Below are positions 1-8,514 of a stretch of DNA of 64,000 bases, piece after piece. The position numbers and the translations under genes are program-made. The stretch spans positions 11,865,501-11,929,500 of the forward strand of contig CALZFC010000005.1 of NCBI GenBank assembly GCA_945643635.1, written 5' to 3'. Each line of letters begins with the position of its first letter. Positions within the stretch are counted from its first letter, which is position 1. Origin of the DNA: Allodiplogaster sudhausi (taxonomy: Eukaryota; Nematoda; Chromadorea; Rhabditida; Diplogasteridae). The notes beneath the pieces are model-generated. The model was given only the letters and a program-made list of their open reading frames with translations, was not told the origin of the DNA and searched no databases.

Positions 1-693
1 GCCACGTCGAGGATGCACTGTCGAGTCGCCAGACGCATCGGTCGAGCACTCCGGTTTCCGAGCCGGGGCCTAGCAATCCGCCGATCACGTACAGCCACTT
101 GTTGGCGACCTTCACTACAGATGCCTCTTCGCGCGCCGCCGGAAAGCCGTGGATCTACATAGAATTCGGGGGCACTTTGTAGAAAGCTTTTTATCTTTCT
201 CGCATCAAGAGAGATTTCGTGGAGGAAATGGTTTGGGCACTGGATTTACTTCAGGATAAAAACCGCAAATTGCTCGTTAAGCCATAAGAACGATTTATTT
301 TTAAATCTAAAATCGCTGTCATTAAAAGATTTCTTCGATTAATTAAATCGCTATGAGCAGCTACCTTTTAGACTATATTATGATAAGGAACGAATTACTG
401 ACAGGGTCCGGCAGTGTCTGCCACCGGTCGAATATCTCCCGGTTGATGTCGAATATGTGCAGATTGTCGAAGGGCATGTCAACCACTTTTAAGCGGTGCT
501 TAAAAAGAGATATTAGGTACTCTACTAAATTAATGTAGTAATTATCTGCAACACAAATGGTACAATTAGTCAACATAAATAAAGCGGAAAATTTTGCCAT
601 ACTAACTTCTTGATCTTCCATCATGAAGCAGCCACCGCAGAAAACGATAACATCCTGAATGTCAGCAGCCCGCTTCTCCTGCAATATATATAT

Positions 694-729
<36 letters not shown>

Positions 730-1319
730 GCAGTTTTTTTTAAATATAGTTTGCTTAAAATGTTCTTCCAAAGATATTGGGTTTGTCCAATCCCAAAATA
801 AATTCAAAAAAGATCCTAAATAAATAATTACCACATTCAGCATCTTGACTGATGCCAACTCACTGCCATAGATCGAGGAGATTCCAGGCGGTAGACCAAG
901 TTCAGAGATTCTTTAATTTCACTCACATTAACAATGCACAAAGAATATAGACCAAGAAGAGAAAAACGATTATACTTTACTATTATGAATATAAAATGTC
1001 CACATGAATCCTTTTTTTTATTTGGCAGCAATAACATACATACCCTTCTCGAAAGTTGTCCTTGATTTTACTGAGCATTTTACCATCGAAGTTGAGGAAG
1101 AAGTAGAATTCGTCGTGGTGCACAACTTTGAGAATACCTTCCTCCTGTAGAATACCAACCGCATCTTACATAAAGCATTTCTAAATCTTTCATCCTTTTT
1201 TACCTATTACTTTTTACTTAAATATTTTTTTAAATATATGCATATTATATATATGTATTTACAATATGCATATATTTCAAGTGCAAGGGTCGAACGGCCT
1301 CGTCGGCCACGTTATACAT
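1..1319 (-). CDS. kelch-repeat protein, 3' part beyond window
   Basis: Minus-strand gene running off the left edge. Exons with matching phases: 1319-1263, 1144-1044, 910-832, 678-607, 498-403, 154-1. The last three join into classic kelch blades: VIVFCGG, then NLHIFDINREIFDRWQTLPDP, then AREEASVVKVANKWLYVIGG, then VWRLDSASSTW. They show the diagnostic GG pair, the aromatic before it and the conserved W about six residues after the D/N-rich strand. Kelch blades form beta-propellers that bind partner proteins, often as CUL3 adaptors or actin-linked proteins. I see no BTB domain, so the N-terminus is either short or incomplete. The ATG at 1319 follows a GGCAG acceptor and lies 65 bp after the stop of the upstream gene, which fits a downstream operon gene with trans-splicing. 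The kelch identity of the 3' exons is firm; the first three exons are less certain. The intron 606-499 uses a TTTTTAAG acceptor and the last donor is GTCAGT. Confidence 0.68.
683..728. repeat. (TA)n microsatellite
   Basis: Nearly pure TA dinucleotide run in an intron of the kelch gene, directly upstream (on the minus strand) of the acceptor of exon 678-607. It makes a spurious Tyr-Ile open frame. Confidence 0.95.
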
Positions 1320-1384
1320 AGGTCTGCCTATTTTTTATTTTTAATGGCGGGAAAAAATTCGCGAATTCAAAGTAGAGAATACTG

Positions 1385-2384
1385 TTAATTTCCTGAGGGC
1401 AGAGGGATTTTTGGGACTTCGGGACACTTGGAATCGAAGTTTCCGGCACAACCTGGCCAAATAAAGCGATTCGCCTTACCATTAGATCTCCTTTAACGAT
1501 AATAAAATATGAAAAGGGAAATAACGTACTGATAATGTTCGAAGAAAATCACGAAGATTGTCATCAATAGGAACATCGGGTGTGCGAGCATGGCCTTCAA
1601 ATAAAGTATAATGACTTCATCAAAGAAAGCAAATAAGATAGAGAATGAGAAAAAAGAGAGAAATAAAAATAGAGCAAAAGGTAAAGTGAAAGAGGGAGCG
1701 ACAAACTTCCCCGAACAAAAAATATATGCAAGTCGCAGTCGAATCAAATCATTTCGAGTTTAGAAACAGAAACCTTTTTATTTATTTTTCATTTCGATTC
1801 AAAGAAATAACTAAAATTAAATTAAACATAAAATAATGAACTGTAAGAATAAGATACCTAAAAGAGCACGCTCGCATAAGTAATGGTCAAGCAAGGAGTC
1901 CGTCCTCCGGTCCAAGTAGGCAAAGTTAAACTGAGCCAGCCTGGGAAAAGTTCAATACAAATAAGTAAAAGAATCTCTTTTATTGAACTCACACAATATA
2001 TTCAGTTTAATTTTTAATTAAATAAAAATTATAATAATGCAAACAAACCGAGCAGAGACAAGGTCGACAAACATTTTATAGTTGTTGTGGTAGCTGATCA
2101 AGGCGATGTTTCCGTAGACGAGAAGAGAGTAAGGCAAGCGCAGTGAACGCTCTAAATAATAATTCATTTCGCAACTACATGCAAGTTGTGAGTTGAGACT
2201 ACGTGCTACATGCTAGTTGAGAACTAGTTGAGAGACAGACAGCGAAAGAGGAAACTGAAAGCGATTTTTTTGTGTTTTATTCAACAAACGAAAGAGAAAG
2301 AAAAAGGAAAGACAAAGACAAACCGGTAAGGACGCGCGTGAAGGCCTGCGCTACGGGGTCCTCGTGGAGAGTAGGCTCTGTCAT
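1385..2384 (-). CDS. 133-residue protein of unknown family
   Basis: Five minus-strand exons whose phases all agree: 2384-2324, 2151-2049, 1940-1858, 1594-1530, 1474-1385. Together they make 402 nt ending in TAA. The ATG falls directly after a CTTCCAG acceptor, as expected for a spliced-leader site or a 5'UTR intron. The product starts MTEPTLHEDPVAQAFTRVLT, continues with an aromatic-rich helical-looking middle (LLVYGNIALISYHNNYKMFV; LAQFNFAYLDRRTDSLLDHY) and ends with a short Cys/Pro tail (CAGNFDSKCPEVPKIPLPSG). It has no signal peptide or membrane segment. I do not recognise the family. The stop lies 65 bp from the ATG of the kelch gene, with an AATAAA between them, so the two may be co-transcribed. 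An alternative is that both belong to one gene with a splice I missed. Confidence 0.6.
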
Positions 2385-3381
2385 CTGGAAGATTCAAGTC
2401 ACTTTCTTAGGAGCGAGAGAGAGCCAGAGCGAGAGATCAGATGTAGAAAGAGAAAAGATAGAGAGAGCAAGACAGACTGAGAGAGAACGAGAGAAGATAG
2501 AGAGAAGAAAGAGAGTGGATTGAGAGAGAGAAAATAAATGGAATAAAGTACGAGGCTAAGAAAGATAGGGAGAGTGAAGAGCGAGAGAGAAAAAAGATAG
2601 AGAGAAAGAGCACATGCCAACGAAGAATACATAAAATTCAGCGATTAAAGAGGGAGAAGAATAAAGTAAAAAGAGAGGGAAAATGAGAAGTAGATGGCGT
2701 CCTTTAGAAGATGCAGCGGTGAGGTCATGTTGAGAAGAAACTACTCGATGCGAATGCCAAATGTTCTAGCGCTGTCATCATATACTAGCCAAGTCGCAGT
2801 GAATAGCTAATTGAACACGCCTGCTAATTGTTCTCGAAGTCCCATTTGCATAGTGCCTAGGGTAAGATAATGTTTAGCCCTTCATAATTGGGGTTGAGCA
2901 AAAAGGCAAAAGATGACCTCATGGTCGATTATTGACACAATATGTGCTTCTTACATAGGGCTGAGGATAGAGAACTTTACGAACTTTCAGAGGGAATAGT
3001 GCAGATATTATAATTCCAAAATTAGTATCCCAAGTCACGTCTTCTGCCGCTGTACACACCACTCCGCAAACAATGAAAAAAATTTAGGTAGATTAAATAT
3101 GTACATATTCTATAATATTTTAGATTTCACTTTCTTAAGTTAATGATATTAAAAAAAAACCTGAACTCCTTATGTTTCAATTAAACAAAATTAAGCAAAT
3201 TAAATAGACATCTATATAGAATTTTCTTGATGGCCGATTTTATATTTCATTTTTATCCCAAGTCACGCCTTGTGCTGTTGTACACATAACTCAACAATGG
3301 AGAATGACTTAAAAAAAAACTGCGAAAAGTGAAGTAGTTGTTTACGAAACTTTTTAAAATTGTAAAAAAAAAGTTCCAGTT
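2385..3381. other. intergenic, purine-rich on + strand
   Basis: 2400-2690 is dominated by imperfect GAGA runs. 2690-3380 is AT-rich without a coherent exon. It contains two related short stretches beginning TCCCAAGTCACG (about 3029 and 3256), which look like a diverged local duplication. Confidence 0.6.
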
Positions 3382-4336
3382 TCAGCTGACCAGATTTTGG
3401 AGACGCGCCTCGACTACTATGAATTCGGCATGACCACTCTCCACTTCTCTAATGTGGCAATCAACAGCAATTCTTATGAGAGCTGTTTATTTTACCAAAA
3501 TGCAATTCACTTTTGCCTAACACAAGGACAAGAGAGGATGTGATAATGAGAAAGGTGTTTAAAATAATCATCAGAGAACACATAAAAAATGAAAAAGTAT
3601 ATTTTCTCTAGAATGTAAAATTTGTCTACAACGGAACGCAGGGAGATCCCAGCTGGGGATGCCAGCACCGACTTGCTCTTGCAGTGCCTCCCAGCCTGGA
3701 ACTTCCGAATTATCCCAGTAACTGTCTGTGGCCCGCGGGTATTTTGTTAATCGCATTGTTATTATGAGCATAAAATCTTTGAATTCAAGCTCTTTTGTTG
3801 ATGGGTCCTAGAACTTACATTTTTTGGATGAGTTTGCAATAGTCAGGAAAGTTCAAAACTAGTAAGCCTACTAAATTCCTTGCAGATTCGTCGGAGCGGC
3901 ACACGAAGCGAATCTGAATGCGACGCTGTTGACCGTAGCTGAAGCAAAGGACTAGGAGGAGATCAAGAAGCTTGGCTATCGTTGGTCCGTAACCAAGGAA
4001 CTTTATACCTCCTTTGTATGAACAAAGTCTCTGATGCATATTTTTTTTAGTTCACAGCAAAGGCTTTTAACACATTTTTTAATGTTCTTTAATAGACAGC
4101 GTTTCGATGAAGTCAACGTTTCTGAAGTGAATCTGGACGGAGTAGACGACAAGACCAAAGTCCTTCAGCTGGCTTACAATATCTATCTCATTGTCAGCAT
4201 CGGAAAGCAAGTGGTTTATTCGGTGACTGAGAGGCGTCCTGTCTGTTGCATGCTTCTGCCCTCCAAATATTCAACCGCTCCTTCCGCTCAAACTTCTTCC
4301 TATCCTCTGTTTCCCCTCAGCAACACCGGCCGCCAT
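3382..4336 (-). CDS. 196-residue protein of unknown family
   Basis: Five minus-strand exons, all in phase: 4336-4294, 4242-4098, 4028-3819, 3721-3630, 3482-3382 (591 nt). Donors include a perfect GTAAGT after the third exon. The protein begins MAAGVAEGKQRIGR and has a Leu-rich middle around residues 85-105 (GPTIAKLLDLLLVLCFSYG) that could be a buried helix or a weak membrane segment. It then carries RRIQIRFVCRSDESARNLVG and an acidic, Trp-containing stretch (YWDNSEVPGWEALQEQVGAG), and ends EARLQNLVS. I recognise no domain. Open frames on the opposite strand over 4034-4408 and 3390-3540 are shadows, because only the minus strand gives consistent phases and a terminal stop. The acceptor of the third exon could be 2 bases earlier. 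The gene lies about 1 kb upstream of the 133-residue gene on the same strand. Confidence 0.6.
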
Positions 4337-4582
4337 GACGTCACTATCAAGGGACGCGAGTACACGAATGTCCCTATTATGTTTATTGGAAGGAATTCAC
4401 GAATTTAACTGAAAGTCCGGTCTGCCCAGATGGCCTCAAGCATGGCATAATCCCCTCAAAGGTGATATGCGTTTGTTTGTAGAATGAGAAAAAAATTTAA
4501 TTGCACACATCGCTAAGATTGCCCTTAATGAATAAAATAAAGAGTAGCTTTCATTTGCTCAGGGGTTCGACTCAATCGCTTA

Positions 4583-4972
4583 TTGCTGGGCATCGATTTT
4601 AAGAGAAGAAAGAGGAAGAAAGAAAGAGGAGAAGAAAGTGGAAGAAAAGAAGGAGTCCGAGCCTGCAATGGAGAAGTAGGAAGAAAAGAATATGAATGCA
4701 GTTATCACTCTTCTCGTCACTTTTCATATTGGTGTTTTCAAACAAGAAAACGAGGGAACACTAAATTTAGGATGCTGCCAATGGGGAGAAGAAGGAAGAT
4801 GCTGTGAAGGGAGGAGAAAATGAGGAAAAGAAGGTTATTTTAAACAGTCATTTGATTTCTGAAATTTGTCTATAACATTTTAGAAAAAAGAGGATCCAAC
4901 ATCATAATTTAGGAAGATGAGGCGAGTGCTGCGAATCAGGAGAAGGAACACGAGAAGAAGGAAGACTCCTAG
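4583..4972 (+). CDS. Lys/Glu-rich protein, C-terminal exons
   Basis: Plus-strand exons near 4583-4675, 4771-4833 and 4913-4972. The second and third read DAANGEKKEDAVKGGENEEK and EDEASAANQEKEHEKKEDS before TAG, joined by GTTATT and AATTTAG splice sites in phase 0. The composition is a charged, disordered tail such as chromatin-, ribosome- or cytoskeleton-associated proteins often have. The upstream exon is weak: two frames are possible and no start is visible, and an AATAAA-rich stretch at 4530-4545 may be the 3' end of something else. It diverges from the 196-residue minus-strand gene, so 4337-4582 may hold a shared promoter. No function can be assigned. Confidence 0.4.
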
Positions 4973-6200
4973 ACAGCCGCCCTCTGATGCCCACCCTCTT
5001 CAGCTCATGCCCCGCGAACCTTTCATCGCCCACTCAACCACAACCTCGCCTTAAGCCCATCTCACATAAAGAGAAAGAAGTCATTTTATGGATGCATTAA
5101 AAAGTTATGGGAAAACATGAGCATCATCTAGATTACAGAGAGCTTTAAAAAATCGTTTGTTATTTATTTTTAACCACGCACTGGTATATAATAGGGTGTC
5201 TGGAAAGATACGCTCTTTCTCTGCCCATCGAATTGAAAAGGCCTCAAATATTATCCTAACATTAGTGTACTCTTCTCAAATTTTCTGTCAAAGTGAAGTT
5301 GACTTTTTTAGTTTCATTTTATTCATTCCAGAATAATGTATTTGATACATCCGCGCGCAAGCTAAAAAAATTGCTTATAGAGATAATGTAGGTAAATACA
5401 TATGTATATACATACATATAGAATTCACTATAATATATGTATGTATGTCTCTTTTCATGAATAAATTGTTGTTGTCAAACTTTTAGTGGTTTACATTGAA
5501 AGTACCTCTCCCTCTAATAGAACGCCCCCCTGTAACACTGGAAGATGCTAACCATGTGGAACCGGTCCGCTGGGCCTCGCCGCCTCCCACTTTCTTTCCT
5601 ATGCCTGTACAACCCAGTGCTTGTTTCCACTGCATCTGATGATGTATATGAAAAGTCTTCTTTAAAAAAAAGCTAACAGGAAAGGGTTAACAAGCATAGT
5701 TTTACAGTCAGTTCAACAATCGCGATATTTGCAGGAAAGTCCTAAAACTAATCAATAATATTACAAGAATATCCACAGATAAGAATATTCCAAACGAGTT
5801 GGCCGAAACATTCCTCGGACTGAATTTTGACCGAGATTCTGTCGCCGCCTCCCAACAATATCTAATCTTCTCTTCGCCACAACTGTTTAGGATTTCTGCC
5901 GTTCTGCTTACATCTCTTCGCATTCGTTTCCTCTTTGCTTCTATCGCTTTCATTTCTCTCTCTGCCTCTCTCGCTTTCTCTCGCTCTCATTTCTCTCTCT
6001 CTCTCTCTCTCCTTCTCTCTCTTTCATTTCTATCTCTCTCACTCTCTCTCTCTCTCTCGCTTGCTCTCTCCCTCACTCGTGCCTTCCCCAATGTCCTGTT
6101 CATCTTGCAGTGCCGACCAGAGTACATGGATCAGTGTGTGCTTCAAGCTTCCGTGTTGTAAACATTCCAGAACCATGATTGTACTCAAAGTGTACTCCAC
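4973..6200. other. intergenic with (CT)n tract 5944-6074
   Basis: I see no coherent exon here. 5944-6074 is a CT/TCTC-rich polypyrimidine run that makes false Ser/Leu-rich open frames on the plus strand and Arg/Glu-rich ones on the minus strand. Confidence 0.6.
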
Positions 6201-6209
6201 CATTGTCCT

Positions 6210-6310
6210 CCGAGTGCATTTCCGTGCACTCCCGCAGCGAAAATTCATATCGTGCATGGAAGATGAACAATCTCTTTTGTGTCGAGGACGCAAACATAAT
6301 GCTTCACGCA
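6210..6310 (+). promoter_or_regulatory. conserved upstream module of the 12-Cys family, copy 1
   Basis: Contains CACTCCCGCAGCGAA, then an ATTCATATCGTGCATGGAAG-like stretch, AGATGAACAATC and GAGGACGCAAACATA. Recognisable versions precede the other family members at 29700-29830 (+), 33880-34000 (-), 40770-40850 (-) and 43495-43575 (-), about 100-200 bp before each TATA box. A truncated copy is at 9556-9600. It is probably a proximal enhancer. This is inferred from conservation among copies only. Confidence 0.6.
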
Positions 6311-6404
6311 GTAGGGTTTCTGTTAGAGATACATAGATATATTGGGGAAAAAGATTTTTAATTAAATTGGCGATGGAAGCGAAGGGACATTGTGCCGATT
6401 GAGA

Positions 6405-6412
6405 TATAAAAA
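6405..6412 (+). promoter_or_regulatory. TATA box (TATAAAAA), family copy 1
   Basis: TATAAAAA starts exactly 52 bp before the ATG at 6457. The same box at the same distance is present in all five family members, implying a 5'UTR of roughly 20-25 nt. Confidence 0.8.
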
Positions 6413-6456
6413 GGGACCGATAGCGATGATTCTTCACAGCCAGCAGCTTCTTCATC

Positions 6457-7093
6457 ATGGTTAGTTGCCTTTGAGAGTGATCTGTAAATTCCTTTCGTTT
6501 TATGTAACATAGTAGTAAATGATGAACAAGAAAACCACGATAATAGTGATTTGATATACCTCAGAAGGCTCCGCCTTCGTTCCAGCCACCCCTATCATTT
6601 TTCGATAGCTACTCGTAAAAGTTAAACTCTATTTGAAATTGTTTGATGTTTCCTTCAGCGCGTCCTGATTCTCCTGAGCGTTTTGGCGGTCCTCTGGATG
6701 GCCGCGGCTCTGGATGATACCACGTGCCGCAAGTTCTGCTCTGGCTACGACTGGAATGGCAATCCCCCCATCAACTGCCAGTGCAACCGAGGGTAAGCTT
6801 CTCTTCGAATAGTTTTGATATACAGAAGGCCAAAGTGAACCGTTTTCAGAGAAGAAACCAAGAACCATAAAAGAAACAGTACAACAAAAAGATAAGCGCC
6901 CTCTTGCAGCTTCGCAGACGCCAACGGCACTTGCTACAACGCATGCATGCAAAAGTGCAGAGCCTCTACCAACTACAGTCAATGCATAAATAATCCCGAT
7001 AAGGAATGCTGTCTGACACCTTTCGAGTGGAATGTCACTTACAACTGCGAAGGACTGTGGGGATGCCGGACAACCTACTGGATTCCAGGGTAA
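6457..7093 (+). CDS. small secreted 12-cysteine protein, copy 1
   Basis: Three coding exons: 6457-6459 (ATG only), 6659-6792, 6910-7093, giving 106 residues. The donor GTTAGT follows the ATG directly, and the acceptors are TTCCTTCAG and CTCTTGCAG. Residues 1-18 (MRVLILLSVLAVLWMAAA) are a signal peptide. The mature part of about 86 residues has twelve cysteines, beginning TTCRKFCSGYDWNGNPPINC and ending GCRTTYWIPG, with a CC pair near residue 80. An even Cys count and no membrane segment point to a compact disulfide-rich secreted protein. I know no named family with this pattern, and function is unknown. Related copies lie at 29975, 33729, 40604 and 43333. The GATA-type site 80 bp after the stop suggests intestinal expression (inference). 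Exon 1 coding only Met is shared by all copies. Confidence 0.85.
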
Positions 7094-7111
7094 TGCGGCT
7101 CCAAACTTCAA

Positions 7112-7190
7112 TGTTCCCGAACGGAACGCCTTTTATAACATCATTCCATTGTGACATGTCACTCTCCCCCTGACTGATAAAGAATGACAA
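7112..7190 (+). promoter_or_regulatory. conserved 3'-flank module with GATA site, copy 1
   Basis: Contains the palindrome GTGACATGTCAC (7151-7162) and ACTGATAA (7173-7180), followed by AGAATGACAAAA. ACTGATAA matches the published consensus of intestinal GATA factors of the ELT-2 type. The module recurs 80-89 bp after the stop of every family member (see the other copies). Confidence 0.6.
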
Positions 7191-7311
7191 AAGCAGTTTT
7201 GAGTCAAACGAAACAAAAACAAATTGCACAGTATCACATCACTAAAATACCTACTCATCGTTGAATGTTTTTTGCACTTGCAGTACATTCCGGTTTTGCA
7301 ATATGTACATA

Positions 7312-7561
7312 CAGTACCTCCCACGAGCCAGGGGATACAGCTCAAGCGGTCCGGAGCGGATCCAGATTTCATCAGATATTGGTATGCAACTATGGAGTAT
7401 TTTCATGAAATTCAAAATCAACCGATACGAGAACGTGTGCTGATGGTGAGGCCAAAAATACTTACATCTTTGTCCTATGAACCTTTAATTTAAATTGGTT
7501 CGTACGGCTCGAGCCGCTCCGAACTGTTCGAGCCGTATCCCCTGGCTCGTGGCAGGTACTG
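7312..7561. mobile_element. MITE with 54-bp inverted repeats, TA-flanked
   Basis: 7312-7365 and 7508-7561 are imperfect inverted repeats starting CAGTACCTCCCACGAGCCAG and containing the outward-facing GGATAC...GGAGCGG. Both ends abut TA (7310-7311, 7562-7563), as in Tc1/mariner target duplications. It is 250 bp long with no transposase. It sits 220 bp downstream of family copy 1. Confidence 0.75.
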
Positions 7562-7751
7562 TAGATGCTACATAGGTTTTACATGTACGCAGTTTTAAGT
7601 TTCATTCGACGATTTCGAGCACAGATCGATTTTGTTGTTGTTCGTATTTTCGGAGACTCCGTCCTTATTTCAGCGCAATAATTCTCTCCCGTAAAGTTGT
7701 TTCATCTTGTATGATACATGAATATTTTGTCGTGCGCCTCTTGTCAGTCAC

Positions 7752-7815
7752 TCTGGACCTCGAGTCGTTGGTTCTGCTCTGGCCACGACTACATGGCATT
7801 GAGCTTCCAACGCGT
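7752..7815 (+). pseudogene. remnant of a 12-Cys family exon 2
   Basis: The stretch TGGTTCTGCTCTGGCCACGA matches the family exon-2 core encoding FCSGYDW, but nothing before or after continues the gene. It is cut on the 3' side by a degenerate solo LTR. Confidence 0.55.
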
Positions 7816-8050
7816 TGTAAGAACAAGACGCTGTTATTGTAGTCAAGTTTTCTGCCTTTCGCAACAGAAGACGAGGGGAGTGCTTCGGGAACTACGTCAA
7901 CACGAGGACAACAAAGACAGAAGCAACCGCTCACGAAGAGCCAAGGAGAGCAGACTAACTGTGAAAACACAGCGTCCATAGCACCTGGCAATCCAAATGA
8001 GGGAAAGTGCATGAATGAAGAAAGCGTGCGGAATGGGACATTCGGTTACA
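7816..8050 (-). mobile_element. degenerate solo LTR
   Basis: Starts TGTAAGAACAAGACGCTGTT and ends near CGGAATGGGACATTCGGTTA-CA, which is the reverse complement of the 280-bp LTR at 37973-38252. It shares GCAGAAGACGAGGGGAG and CGCTCACGAAGAGCCAAGG but has internal deletions. No clear target duplication remains, so it is an older insertion. Confidence 0.7.
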
Positions 8051-8274
8051 ATATAATACTTGACTACTCGACTTAATGATAAAATCAGCCTAGGTCGAGT
8101 CAAAAGACTCGAAAAGTTGTTTGCGTTAAAAAGGGAAGGAGATTTGAAGGATGTGGCTAGCCCGATAGAAGATGCCTCTTATGTTGATGAGTTAAATAAA
8201 CGCTTTCGCGCCGTCCTTTGCTAACATTCGCGGAATGTGCTTCCTTTAATGAATACGACATCATAAAATAATTT

Positions 8275-8514
8275 TTAATTAAAATCCTTGTTCGAGTTGC
8301 CGCGTCTGCCCAGTGAGTAGGCACTCTCGATCTTACGTGCTATTTCGGTGATCTGACAAAAACTCTGCATGAAAATAGCGCGGGCGAATGAAAGTGCGAA
8401 GGATCGCCATAATTTGGAATCGCATGTAAAAGATGGAAAGAAGGTGGAAAGTAGCCTCTGTGAAGCGCCGAAAGTCCGCCTTATATTGTACGTATGAAGA
8501 TGAGCGAGAATCAC
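8275..8514 (-). CDS. possible terminal exon, unknown product
   Basis: The minus strand holds an open stretch ending TEIARKIESAYSLGRRGNSN plus a short tail, with acceptor-like TTTTTGTCAG or TTTCATGCAG just upstream. Its composition is protein-like rather than repeat-like, but I cannot find partner exons or a start. It may be a short gene or a fragment. Confidence 0.3.
   Translation of the reverse strand: MILAHLHTYNIRRTFGASQRLLSTFFPSFTCDSKLWRSFALSFARAIFMQSFCQITEIARKIESAYSLGRRGNSNKDFN

Noticed and set aside
373..858. A single 161-codon minus-strand exon containing YIYIYIY
   Set aside because: The Tyr/Ile run is the (TA)n microsatellite; splice sites on both sides remove it and give a kelch blade in phase.
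4034..4408. Plus-strand frame with VNLDGVDDKTKVLQLAYN
   Set aside because: Looks protein-like, but the minus strand gives five exons with matching phases through the same interval and a proper stop, so this is the shadow.
5520..5650. GC-rich stretch near 5525-5600 considered as a structural RNA
   Set aside because: I could not fold it into a tRNA or snoRNA pattern and see no box motifs.
5935..6336. Long Ser/Leu-rich open frames over CT tracts, here and throughout 19-23 kb and 47-62 kb
   Set aside because: They are translations of (CT)n or (GA)n repeats: no splice context, no start context, and opposite strands and frames are equally open.
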